Assembly (NCBI GenBank): GCA_013694635.1 | Contig: JACDCA010000757.1 | Span: 1 to 9,157, forward strand | Source: Acidobacteriota bacterium | Lineage (GTDB): Bacteria; Acidobacteriota; Vicinamibacteria; Vicinamibacterales; 2-12-FULL-66-21 | Length of the DNA stretch: 9,157 nt | Direction: 5' to 3' | Shown: piece by piece, positions 1 through 6,715 of the stretch | Position numbering within the stretch: the first letter of the stretch is position 1 | How the letters are laid out: each line of letters begins with the position of its first letter | The notes under the pieces: model-generated | Seen by the model: only the letters and a program-made list of their open reading frames with translations | The model's database searches: none | What the model was told of the DNA's origin: nothing | Made by a program: the position numbers and the translations under genes

Positions 1-18
1 TGAAGGTGGGTCTTCATG
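1..18 (-). CDS. Possible start of a divergent gene running off the left edge
   Basis: On the reverse strand an ATG lies at 18-16 and opens a frame reading M-K-T-H-L before the window ends. A purine-rich GGTGGA on the reverse strand lies about nine bases upstream of it, a reasonable ribosome-binding spacing. A divergent neighbour would make the leader a shared two-way promoter region. Only six codons are visible, so the call rests on the start-site context alone and could easily be chance. Confidence 0.15.
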
Positions 19-63
19 ATGTAAAATCCACCGAATGGGAGACTTTATTCGTCCACCTGCGGT

Positions 64-87
64 TGCGCCGGCACGCGAGTCGGCGCA
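64..87. repeat. GC-rich inverted repeat (hairpin)
   Basis: TGCGCCG at 64-70 is the exact reverse complement of CGGCGCA at 81-87, with a ten-base loop. No T-tract follows on either strand, so a rho-independent terminator is unlikely. It may be a regulatory hairpin or chance in GC-rich DNA. Confidence 0.3.
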
Positions 88-231
88 GCTAGTCACCTGC
101 CGAGAAGACTTTTCTGCCCCTGAGACCTTTCCGTTCGGTAAGCCGACCGATATCTGCGCCTGATCTTCGAGATACGTCAGCGCAAAACGTGGCTCAGAGC
201 TTGCGACCTGACTGCCGTTCTCCGCACATAA

Positions 232-255
232 AAGAAAGCTCTTGAAGAAAGCTCT
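232..255 (+). repeat. 11-bp tandem direct repeat upstream of the first gene
   Basis: AAGAAAGCTCT occurs at 232-242 and again at 245-255, separated by two bases, giving a 13-base period. It ends 40 bases before the ATG of the first operon gene. Two direct half-sites spaced a little over one helical turn and placed close to a promoter or 5' untranslated region could bind a regulator. A simple local duplication is the alternative. Confidence 0.45.
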
Positions 256-295
256 CGAGGGACCTTCTGGTCGTCATTGCTTGCCCTGAAGGACG

Positions 296-1786
296 ATGAA
301 CACGCCAGAGGCCCCGGAGGTGGCGAAAGCCGCGCCGCTACTGCCGGGGCAGCACGTCGTCGTGATCGGCGCCGGACCCGCCGGGCTGACCGCAGCCTAT
401 CTGCTGTCGAAGGCCGGCGTGCGGGCGACCGTCCTCGAAGCCGACGATATCGTTGGCGGCATCTCGCGGACCGCTCAGTACAAAGGATTTCGGTTCGATA
501 TCGGCGGCCACCGATTCTTCACCAAGGTCGAGCCGGTGCAGGCACTCTGGCAGGAAATCCTCGGCGACGAGTTCATCTCGGTTCCCCGCCTGTCGCGGAT
601 CTACTACGACGGCAAATTCTTCGACTATCCCCTCAAAGCGGTCAACGCGCTCAAGGGACTCGGTCCGGTCAACGCGTTGATGATCGTCCTCAGCTATCTG
701 AAATGGCGTTACCGTCCCTACCCGGTGGAGGAGACGTTCGAGCAGTGGGTGACGAATCGCTTTGGCCGACGGCTGTACGAGATATTCTTCAAGACCTACA
801 CCGAGAAAGTGTGGGGGATACCGTGCACGGAAATCCGCGCCGAGTGGGCCGCTCAGCGCATTCAGGGGCTCTCGCTCGCCCAGGCGATTCTCAATGCCAC
901 GTCGCTCAATAAGCGCTCGACCACGATCAAGACGCTGATTCACGAATTCCGGTATCCGCGGCTGGGACCAGGCCAGATGTGGGAGCGTTGTCGTGATCTG
1001 ATCGTGGAAATGGGAAATCCGGTGCTCCTCAATCACTACGTCAAGGCGATCGAGGTGCAGGATGGCCGCGCGGTCTCGGTGCGCGCGATGACACCATCCG
1101 GTGAACGAAGCTTCACCGCGGACCACGTCATCTCGAGCACGGCCGTGCGATCGCTCGTACGCGCGATCGAGCCGCAACCGCCGCCGGCGGTCTGTGCGGC
1201 AGCCGAAGGCCTTCGCTATCGGGACTTCATTGTCGTCGCCCTGATTCTCGAGCGCGATCGCGTGTTCCCGGATAACTGGATCTATGTGCACGCGCCGGGC
1301 GTGAAGGTGGGACGCATTCAGAACTTCAACAACTGGAGCGAGGCGATGGTGCCGGTAGCGGGCCGGACGTGCCTCGGCCTTGAATACTTCTGCTTCAAAG
1401 GCGACGGCTTGTGGGAGAGCCGCGACGCGGATTTGATCGCGCAGGCGTCACGCGAGCTGCAACAGCTGGGACTTGCGTCGGCGTCGGATGTGGAAGATGG
1501 CGCCGTGATCCGAATGCCGAAGGCGTATCCCATCTATGATGCCCACTACCGCGGGCACCTGGAGACGATCCGTCAGTTCATTGATCCGGTTGCCAACCTC
1601 CATACCGTTGGCCGCAACGGCATGCACAAGTACAACAACCAGGATCATTCGATGTTGACGGCGATGATGGCCGTCTGGAACATGCAGGGCGCTTCGCACG
1701 ATATCTGGGCGGTCAACACGGATTTTGAGTACCACGAGGAGCAAAAGCTCGAGTCCTCGAGCCCACGTCCTCTCCAGGCCAGCTGA
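296..1786 (+). CDS. FAD-dependent oxidoreductase, UDP-galactopyranose mutase / HemY-like
   Basis: This is a 496-residue flavoprotein of the amine-oxidase/protoporphyrinogen-oxidase-like group that often sits in polysaccharide loci. The N-terminal Rossmann FAD site is clear: GAGPAG at residues 25-30, the ribose-binding acid E48, and the GG pair at 54-55. The segment IGGHRFFTK (69-77) is typical of the UDP-galactopyranose-mutase-like branch. The second FAD contact near the C-terminus is VGRNGMHKYNNQDHSM (438-453). No signal peptide or membrane helix is seen, so it should be cytoplasmic. An in-frame TGA at 287-289 rules out any start further upstream. GAAGGA at 288-293 is a Shine-Dalgarno-like run lying very close to the ATG. 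The stop shares a base with the next start (TGATG), implying coupling. Known for the family: FAD-dependent redox or isomerase chemistry. Inferred: it acts on a sugar nucleotide or glycan intermediate. The exact substrate cannot be read from the sequence, and true mutase activity is not shown. Confidence 0.9.
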   Translation: MNTPEAPEVAKAAPLLPGQHVVVIGAGPAGLTAAYLLSKAGVRATVLEADDIVGGISRTAQYKGFRFDIGGHRFFTKVEPVQALWQEILGDEFISVPRLSRIYYDGKFFDYPLKAVNALKGLGPVNALMIVLSYLKWRYRPYPVEETFEQWVTNRFGRRLYEIFFKTYTEKVWGIPCTEIRAEWAAQRIQGLSLAQAILNATSLNKRSTTIKTLIHEFRYPRLGPGQMWERCRDLIVEMGNPVLLNHYVKAIEVQDGRAVSVRAMTPSGERSFTADHVISSTAVRSLVRAIEPQPPPAVCAAAEGLRYRDFIVVALILERDRVFPDNWIYVHAPGVKVGRIQNFNNWSEAMVPVAGRTCLGLEYFCFKGDGLWESRDADLIAQASRELQQLGLASASDVEDGAVIRMPKAYPIYDAHYRGHLETIRQFIDPVANLHTVGRNGMHKYNNQDHSMLTAMMAVWNMQGASHDIWAVNTDFEYHEEQKLESSSPRPLQAS

Positions 1787-2961
1787 TGCGCATTGGTGTG
1801 GACGCCACGTGCTGGACGAATCCTCGCGGATACGGGCGCTTCACCCGCGAGCTGATTCCGGCGATGGCGGCGCTGGCCCGCGAAGACCAGTTCGTGTGCT
1901 TCGTGGATCAACGCGCAGCGAAGGTGTTCGACCTGCGGCTTCCGAACGTCGAGATGCGGCTCGTGCCGCTCGACCAGTCGCCGACTGCCGCCGCAGCGGC
2001 CGACAGCTATCGGTCGCCGCGCGACATGCTCCGCCTGACCTGGGCCGTGCAGCGCACGGCGCTCGACGTCTTCTTCTCGCCAACGGTCTACACCTACTTC
2101 CCCCTGCCGCCGCGACTGCACGCCGTGGTCACGGTGCACGACGCCATTGCGGATCGGTATCCGGAACTGACGCTGCCTTCCTGGCGCGCCCGGGCGTTCT
2201 GGCGCATCAAGGTGTCACTGGCGCTGGCGCAGGCGAGGCTGATTCTGACCGTGTCCGACTTTGCCGCGGCAGACATCGCACGCGTCCTGCGCGTCGCCCC
2301 CGGCCGAATTCGGGTGGCGCTGGAGGCGCCCGCCAGCGCCTACAGGGCCCCTGCATCCTCAACCGAAGTCGAAGAGGCTGCCGCACGCTATCAGCTGCCT
2401 CTGAAAAACGGCTGGTTCGTGTACGTGGGAGGATTCAATCCTCACAAGAACGTGGATCGGCTCGTCTGCGCGCACGCGGCGCTGACGCGCGAACAGGGTC
2501 CAGGCGCGCCGCACCTGGTGCTGGTCGGTCCTACCGACACCGACGTGTTCCACAGCGACGTGACGCGAATCCGGCAGGTGATCGCCGAGCACGGAACAGC
2601 AGACCGTGTGCACTGGCTCGGATTCCTGCCCGACGACGAGCTCCGCCTCGTGCACGCCGGCGCGCTCGCGGTCGTGTTGCCGTCGACGTGTGAAGGGTTC
2701 GGCCTGCCTGCCGTTGAGGCTGCAGCATGCGGCACACCGGTGATCGCAACCACAGAGAGCCCCCTGCCGACCTTACTGGCCGGAGGCGGCGTGTTCTTCG
2801 CGTCGAGTGACATCGATGCGCTGACAGCGGCCTTGCGTCTCATGGCCTGCGACGGCGATGCTCGACGCGCCATGGGGTCTCAGGCCCGCAGTCGCTCGCT
2901 CGAGCTCACGTGGGAGCGAGGCGCACAAGCGGCGCTTGGCGCGTTGCGCGAGGTTCAATGA
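1786..2961 (+). CDS. Glycosyltransferase family 4 (GT-B fold)
   Basis: The 391-residue product has the two-domain GT-B layout. The N-terminal acceptor domain begins directly with a strand (MRIGVDA) and a glycine-rich loop with GYGRFTREL ending near residue 23. The donor domain starts around FVYVGGFNPHKN (211-222), the usual first strand and Lys-containing loop of GT4 enzymes. The E-x7-E nucleotide-sugar signature is intact: E303-G-F-G-L-P-x-x-E311, followed by ACGTPVIAT. Length is normal for the family. It should transfer one sugar, with retention, from a nucleotide donor to a growing glycan on the inner face of the membrane. No signal peptide is present. The start overlaps the preceding stop by one base and the end overlaps the next start by four (ATGA), so translation is probably coupled on both sides. 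Donor and acceptor cannot be deduced. Confidence 0.92.
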   Translation: MRIGVDATCWTNPRGYGRFTRELIPAMAALAREDQFVCFVDQRAAKVFDLRLPNVEMRLVPLDQSPTAAAAADSYRSPRDMLRLTWAVQRTALDVFFSPTVYTYFPLPPRLHAVVTVHDAIADRYPELTLPSWRARAFWRIKVSLALAQARLILTVSDFAAADIARVLRVAPGRIRVALEAPASAYRAPASSTEVEEAAARYQLPLKNGWFVYVGGFNPHKNVDRLVCAHAALTREQGPGAPHLVLVGPTDTDVFHSDVTRIRQVIAEHGTADRVHWLGFLPDDELRLVHAGALAVVLPSTCEGFGLPAVEAAACGTPVIATTESPLPTLLAGGGVFFASSDIDALTAALRLMACDGDARRAMGSQARSRSLELTWERGAQAALGALREVQ

Positions 2962-4289
2962 GCGCCGCGCGCTTCTGCTTCATCACCACTTTCTATCCTC
3001 CGTTCAACTTCGGGGGGGACGGAATTGGTGTGCAGCGTCTCGCCCGGGCGATTGCCAAGCGCGGCCACGAGGTCACGGTCGTACATGACGCCGACGCGTA
3101 CAATGTTCTCGCGCGTGGGGCGCAGCCTGACGTGCAACCGCCAGATCCGTACGGAGTCCGGGTGGTTACCCTCCGCAGCCGGCTGCCGCTCCTCTCCACG
3201 TTGCTGACGCAGCAGACCGGGCATCCCGTCGTGAACGGGTCCCGGCTTCGCCGCCTGCTGGACGACGGAGATTTCGACGTCATCGTCTTCAACAACGTGT
3301 CGCTGATTGGCGGACCCGGACTATTCGCCTACGGGCAGGGCACCAACGCGGTCAAGTTGTACATCGCGCACGAGCATTGGCTTGTGTGCCCGACGCATGT
3401 CCTGTGGCGGCATGGCCGCGAACGCTGCGACCATCGTGAGTGCCTGCGATGTCAATTGCATCATCATCGGCCGCCGCAGCTGTGGCGTCACACCGGCCTG
3501 CTCGACCGAAGTCTCGCTCACGTGGACGCCTTCATCGCGATGAGCGAGTTCAGCCGCCGCAAGCACCGCGAGTTCGGCTTCGCACGTGAGATGATCGTGC
3601 TGCCGTACTTCGTGCCTGACGAGGACCGCCCGGCGGCAGGCGGCGACGACGAGGCGCCGCAACAGCGGCCGTACTTCCTTTTTGTCGGCCGTCTGGAAGC
3701 GATCAAGGGCCTCGACGACGTGATCCCGCTCTTCCGACGCTATCCCGAGGCGGATCTGCTCATCGCGGGTGACGGAACACATGGTGCGACACTCCGAGCC
3801 CTCGCTGCCGGAACTGCCAACGTCCGATTCCTGGGCCGCCTCGAGAGGGCAGACCTCGCGCGCTACTACCGCCACGCCCTCGCGCTCATTGTGCCCTCCG
3901 TCTGCTACGAAACATTCGGCGTCATCCTCCTCGAGTCGTTCAGCTACGGCACTCCTGTGCTCGCAAGGCGAATCGGGCCGCTCCCTGAAATCGTCGCGCA
4001 GTCTGGCGGCGGTGAGCTGTTCGACACACCTGAGGAGCTCCTGGCTGCGATGCGTCGGCTGCAATGTGACGAGCCGGCCCGGCGCGCGCTCGGCGAAGCG
4101 GGTGGGAACGCGCTGCTGCGGTTCTGGACCGAAAGCGCCGTCGTCCCCAGGTACCTGGAGGTCATTCGCGAAATCGCAGCACGGAAGGGACTCACTCGAG
4201 CCGGCGCCGCGCTTGGTGCGGCGGCCGCGCCGACATTTCATACGGAGCACGTCACACGTGAAGGTCTTCGCCGCCGGCAGCGCGGATAG
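2958..4289 (+). CDS. Glycosyltransferase family 4 with four-cysteine insert
   Basis: I chose the ATG at 2958 (443 residues) rather than an in-frame upstream start at 2910. The ATGA overlap with the previous stop, the GAGG at 2950-2953, and the protein opening directly into the first strand (FCFITTFYPP) all favour it. The loop GGDGIGVQRLA near residues 20-30 is the acceptor-side glycine loop. The donor domain begins at YFLFVGRLEAIKG (239-251), and the E-x7-E motif is complete with E318 and E326 followed by SYGTPVLAR. Between the domains lies C144-x12-C157-x4-C162-x2-C165, followed by histidines 168-170, which looks like a structural metal site. The C-terminal 30 or so residues are an Ala/Arg-rich tail without recognisable motifs. 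It is predicted to be a cytoplasmic, retaining sugar transferase in the same pathway as its GT4 neighbour. It clearly differs from that neighbour in sequence, so it is not a recent duplicate. Confidence 0.92.
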   Translation: MSAARFCFITTFYPPFNFGGDGIGVQRLARAIAKRGHEVTVVHDADAYNVLARGAQPDVQPPDPYGVRVVTLRSRLPLLSTLLTQQTGHPVVNGSRLRRLLDDGDFDVIVFNNVSLIGGPGLFAYGQGTNAVKLYIAHEHWLVCPTHVLWRHGRERCDHRECLRCQLHHHRPPQLWRHTGLLDRSLAHVDAFIAMSEFSRRKHREFGFAREMIVLPYFVPDEDRPAAGGDDEAPQQRPYFLFVGRLEAIKGLDDVIPLFRRYPEADLLIAGDGTHGATLRALAAGTANVRFLGRLERADLARYYRHALALIVPSVCYETFGVILLESFSYGTPVLARRIGPLPEIVAQSGGGELFDTPEELLAAMRRLQCDEPARRALGEAGGNALLRFWTESAVVPRYLEVIREIAARKGLTRAGAALGAAAAPTFHTEHVTREGLRRRQRG

Positions 4290-4322
4290 GTCTGGCACTC
4301 GCCCGAGGACCGCTGGGTTGAT

Positions 4323-4332
4323 GGAGAGGTGA
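4323..4332 (+). promoter_or_regulatory. Strong ribosome-binding site deciding a GTG start
   Basis: GGAGAGGTGA sits with its AGAGG core ending seven bases before the GTG at 4337. This supports that GTG as the deacetylase start, although the gene does not overlap its upstream neighbour. It is the best Shine-Dalgarno match in the operon, so this gene may be translated independently of coupling. Confidence 0.65.
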
Positions 4333-4336
4333 ATCG

Positions 4337-5107
4337 GTGCGCGGTATCCTGACCTATCACTCCATCGATGCCACGGGATCACCGATCTCCTGCCTGCTGG
4401 AGGCCTTTGATCGACACCTCGCATGGCTGCTGTCCGGAAAGGTCCGGGTCACTACCGTGGAGGAATTACTCACCATGGCACCATCGGAGAACGCGATCGC
4501 GATTACGTTTGATGATGCATTCACCAGCTTCGGTGACATCGCGGCACCACGACTGCTCGCCCGAGGACTTCCGGTAACGGTGTTCGTGGTTGCCGAACGC
4601 GTAGGCACGACGAATGCCTGGGATGGCCGCGTCGACCCGAGGATCCCGCAGCTCCCCTTGCTGGATTGGGATGCGCTCGGCCGCCTCGCCTCACAGGGCG
4701 TCGAGCTTGGATCGCACACTCGCTCCCATCGCGACCTGACCAGGGTGAACCGGCGGGTTCTGCAGGACGAAGTGGGCGGATCGGCTGAGGTGATCGCGGC
4801 AAAAACCGGTGTGCGACCCACTTCGTTCGCGTATCCGTATGGCAGCGTCGATACCCGTGCATGCGAGATTGTCGCCCAAACGTATCGCTGCGGATGTACC
4901 ACCGAGTTCCAGACGCTGCAGGGTACGATCAATGCGGCGCGGCTGCCCCGGCTCGATGCTTACTATTTTCAGCAACCCGGCATACTGGAGGCGTGGGGAA
5001 CCCCGGCGTTCGAGAGGTTTGTCAGGCGCCGTCACTGGCTGCGACGAGTACGCCGAGTGCCAGAAACCGTCTGTCGCCGGATGCTGAGAGAGAAGAGGGC
5101 CCTATGA
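4337..5107 (+). CDS. Polysaccharide deacetylase (CE4 / NodB-like)
   Basis: The 256-residue product is a short NodB-homology deacetylase. It opens with GILTYHSID (H8). Motif 1 is TFDDA (57-61), giving the presumed catalytic base D59 and metal ligand D60. Motif 2 is H127-T-R-S-H131, the two metal-binding histidines. Motif 3 is FAYPYG (164-169). Most relatives read TFDDG, so the Ala at 61 is a small departure next to intact catalytic residues. No signal peptide is visible, so it probably acts in the cytoplasm or at the inner membrane face on a lipid-linked or nucleotide-linked N-acetyl sugar, not on secreted polymer. The C-terminal 40 residues are strongly basic (FVRRRHWLRRVRR) and could contact membrane phosphates. 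It follows the GT4 gene after 47 bases and overlaps the next gene by four (ATGA). The substrate is unknown. Confidence 0.88.
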   Translation: MRGILTYHSIDATGSPISCLLEAFDRHLAWLLSGKVRVTTVEELLTMAPSENAIAITFDDAFTSFGDIAAPRLLARGLPVTVFVVAERVGTTNAWDGRVDPRIPQLPLLDWDALGRLASQGVELGSHTRSHRDLTRVNRRVLQDEVGGSAEVIAAKTGVRPTSFAYPYGSVDTRACEIVAQTYRCGCTTEFQTLQGTINAARLPRLDAYYFQQPGILEAWGTPAFERFVRRRHWLRRVRRVPETVCRRMLREKRAL

Positions 5108-5472
5108 CTACATCAACCGGCAGCGGCAGACTCCATGATCCGCTCGCGTTCGCCTTCGCGCCGATCCACAAGGGCGCCCTTGGCGTTGCCACCGGGTTGG
5201 TGACTGGACTGTTCATTTTCGTGGTGACCGTGCTCCACGTCATCGCCCAGCCCGCTGGCGGCCTGCCGCTGGAATTGCTTGGGCAGTACTTCCATGGCTA
5301 CACCGTCACCTGGCTCGGCGCCCTTGTCGGATTCTTGTGGGGCGTGGTAACGGGATTCGTTATGGGGTTTTTCGGAGCCTTCGTACGCAACACGACCGTG
5401 GCCATCTACGTGTTCACTCTCAAAACCAAAGCGGAGCTGCAACGGACAGCAGACTTCCTCGATCACATTTGA
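5104..5472 (+). CDS. Small two-helix membrane protein, tandem paralog A
   Basis: The 122-residue protein is too small for a transporter and I cannot assign it a function. Two glycine-rich hydrophobic segments are evident, roughly residues 24-48 and 68-94, joined by a loop with LLGQYFHGYTVT (58-69). The start is fixed by the ATGA overlap with the deacetylase stop and by AGAGGG ending at 5099. A polar tail (KTKAELQRTADFLDHI, 107-122) follows the second helix and is probably a short soluble helix. Residues 56-96 align without gaps to the next protein, with about 20 of 41 positions identical, so the two genes arose by duplication. Location between deacetylase and GT2 genes suggests a part in membrane-bound glycan assembly, perhaps as a scaffold or small transport subunit. 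Glycine-rich two-helix proteins of this size can also be labelled holin-like, but nothing phage-related is nearby. Confidence 0.82.
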   Translation: MTTSTGSGRLHDPLAFAFAPIHKGALGVATGLVTGLFIFVVTVLHVIAQPAGGLPLELLGQYFHGYTVTWLGALVGFLWGVVTGFVMGFFGAFVRNTTVAIYVFTLKTKAELQRTADFLDHI

Positions 5473-5483
5473 GGCACCGAAGG

Positions 5484-5795
5484 ATGACCGAACAGTACAG
5501 CGTCGAAGAGCAGCGGGTCCTGGGAAAGGCCATACGCCGGATCCACGAACAGGGGTGGGGTATTGCATTCGGCCTCGTACTGGGCCTGACACTGCTGGTA
5601 GCAACAAATGTTCTCGTACTCAAAGGCGGCGAGGTTGTGGGACCGCATCTCGGCCTGTTGGGTGTGTACTTTCCCGGGTATCGCGTCACCTTCATCGGTA
5701 GCCTCATCGGGTTCGTGTACGCGTTCGTCGTAGGGTACGCACTCGGCCGTGTGATTGCCACCGTCTACAATCGGATGACCTCGGGAATGCGCTGA
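5484..5795 (+). CDS. Small two-helix membrane protein, tandem paralog B
   Basis: The 103-residue protein starts at the ATG at 5484, eleven bases after the preceding stop, with GAGG at 5471-5474 as ribosome-binding site. A charged N-terminal helix (residues 7-23, VEEQRVLGKAIRRIHEQ) precedes hydrophobic segments at about 24-46 and 68-94. The loop between them carries LLGVYFPGYRVT (58-69), in exact register with its upstream paralog, and G72, L74, G76, F77, G84, G88, A92 and N96 are also shared. It lacks the paralog's C-terminal polar tail and instead has the charged N-terminal helix. That pattern would suit two halves of a hetero-oligomer. The function is not recognised. Both proteins are probably inner-membrane and made from the same transcript as the glycosyltransferases. 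Confidence 0.8.
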   Translation: MTEQYSVEEQRVLGKAIRRIHEQGWGIAFGLVLGLTLLVATNVLVLKGGEVVGPHLGLLGVYFPGYRVTFIGSLIGFVYAFVVGYALGRVIATVYNRMTSGMR

Positions 5796-5812
5796 CGCGA
5801 TCGCGCATAGTC

Positions 5813-6715
5813 ATGGATACGGTGAGCCTCTCGGTCGTGATCGCCTCTCACAACGCGGAAACTGTCATCGGGACGTGTCTGGCGGCGCTCGACTTGCAAC
5901 GACTCGAGCATCACGCTGAGATCATCGTTGCCGACAGTTCGACGGATGCGACTCCAGAGATCATCAGTCAACGGTTTCCGTGGGTACGACTGCTGCACTT
6001 CGATGATCCGATGTCGCTGCCGCACCTCCGCGGACGCGGGATCGCGGCCAGCCGCGGAGACATCATCGCGATCCTCGATCCATTCTCTGTGGCCGCACCC
6101 GACTGGGCGAAACGTGTGCTTGCCGCCCATGCAAAAGATCCAAATCTCGCGATAGGCGGAGCCGTCGGCCTGCATCGTCCTGAGTCGAAATCGCTGGCCG
6201 CCTGGACGATCTATTTCAACGAGTACGCGCTCTTCATGCCGCCGATCCGGCGCGGGGCGACATGGATCGTGCCGGGCAGTAACGTCTCATACAAGCGGAA
6301 CGCGCTCTTTGACGGCACGGCGCCTCGGTACCCGGTCTTCTGGAAGACGTTCGTCAACTGGGATATCGAGCGTGCCGGCTCGCCGTTATGGCTGGCCGAT
6401 GACGTGCTGGTGGAGCTCAACAAGCCGATTTCCTTTGTCAGCTTTCTCAACACGCGTTACCACCACGGCCGCTGTTTCGCGGGTATGCGGGGTGAGAATC
6501 CGCAGATGCGGATGGTTCGTGCAGTCTCGACGGCGGCCGTGCCTCTGCTGCTCGCGTGGCGATGGACAAGCGGCTTCTGGCCGAAGAGGCGCCATCGCTT
6601 GAGGTTCCTGCTGACGCTGCCCGGGCAGCTGGCTCTGTTCACCGTCTGGGCCTGGGGGGAAGCGTGGGGGTACGTGCGTGGCCCCGGCCGATGTTGTGAG
6701 CAGTTGTTCTACTGA
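5813..6715 (+). CDS. Glycosyltransferase family 2 with atypical DxD region
   Basis: The 300-residue product has the GT-A nucleotide-binding half: SVVIASHN (7-14) and VADSSTDAT, with D41 in the usual acidic position after the second strand. Where most GT2 enzymes carry the metal-binding Asp pair it reads L-D89-P90-F91, while its downstream paralog reads L-E-D-D. At least two acidic residues are therefore replaced. Conserved later features are NVSYKR (157-162), ERAG, YHHGR (216-220) and GEAWGYVRGPG (282-292), all matched in the paralog. Two hydrophobic stretches in the C-terminal third (about 234-250 and 265-287) suggest membrane association. The start has a weak ribosome-binding site and lies 17 bases after the previous gene. 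It may be an inverting transferase with altered metal use, or a partner subunit of the active paralog. I cannot tell which from the sequence. Confidence 0.87.
   Translation: MDTVSLSVVIASHNAETVIGTCLAALDLQRLEHHAEIIVADSSTDATPEIISQRFPWVRLLHFDDPMSLPHLRGRGIAASRGDIIAILDPFSVAAPDWAKRVLAAHAKDPNLAIGGAVGLHRPESKSLAAWTIYFNEYALFMPPIRRGATWIVPGSNVSYKRNALFDGTAPRYPVFWKTFVNWDIERAGSPLWLADDVLVELNKPISFVSFLNTRYHHGRCFAGMRGENPQMRMVRAVSTAAVPLLLAWRWTSGFWPKRRHRLRFLLTLPGQLALFTVWAWGEAWGYVRGPGRCCEQLFY

Larger units (their letters stand above)
1..295. other. Leader region upstream of the operon, no confident gene
   Basis: I see no convincing coding region here on either strand. The stretch holds a short hairpin with 7-bp arms (64-70 with 81-87, ten-base loop) that is not followed by a T-run, so it is not a normal intrinsic terminator. 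It also holds an 11-bp direct repeat just before the first gene. The operon promoter is expected in this stretch, but no clean pair of -35 and -10 boxes stands out. The weak candidate TTGCGA at 201-206 with CATAAA at 227-232 has a 20-base spacer, which is too long to trust. A possible reverse-strand start codon at 18-16 is listed separately. Confidence 0.5.

Noticed and set aside
64..87. Intrinsic terminator in the leader
   Set aside because: The hairpin is real, but no T-run follows on either strand.
338..1291. 317-residue reverse-strand open frame opposite the FAD oxidoreductase
   Set aside because: The + strand carries both FAD motifs across this span. The reverse product shows no motif and is rich in Arg, His and Asp, typical of a shadow frame.
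1725..2693. 322-residue + strand open frame overlapping the first GT4 gene
   Set aside because: It is out of frame with a GT4 protein that has a full E-x7-E signature, and its Arg/Ala/Gly-rich translation has no fold-like pattern.
2910..2957. Upstream in-frame start for the second GT4 gene
   Set aside because: It would add 16 residues overlapping the previous gene by 52 bases. The ATG at 2958 has the ATGA overlap, a GAGG site and a natural first strand.
3321..4424. 367-residue reverse-strand open frame opposite the second GT4 gene
   Set aside because: It crosses the end of a GT4 gene with intact donor-site motifs and the start of the deacetylase, has no coherent domain, and has an Arg/Glu-rich shadow-like composition.
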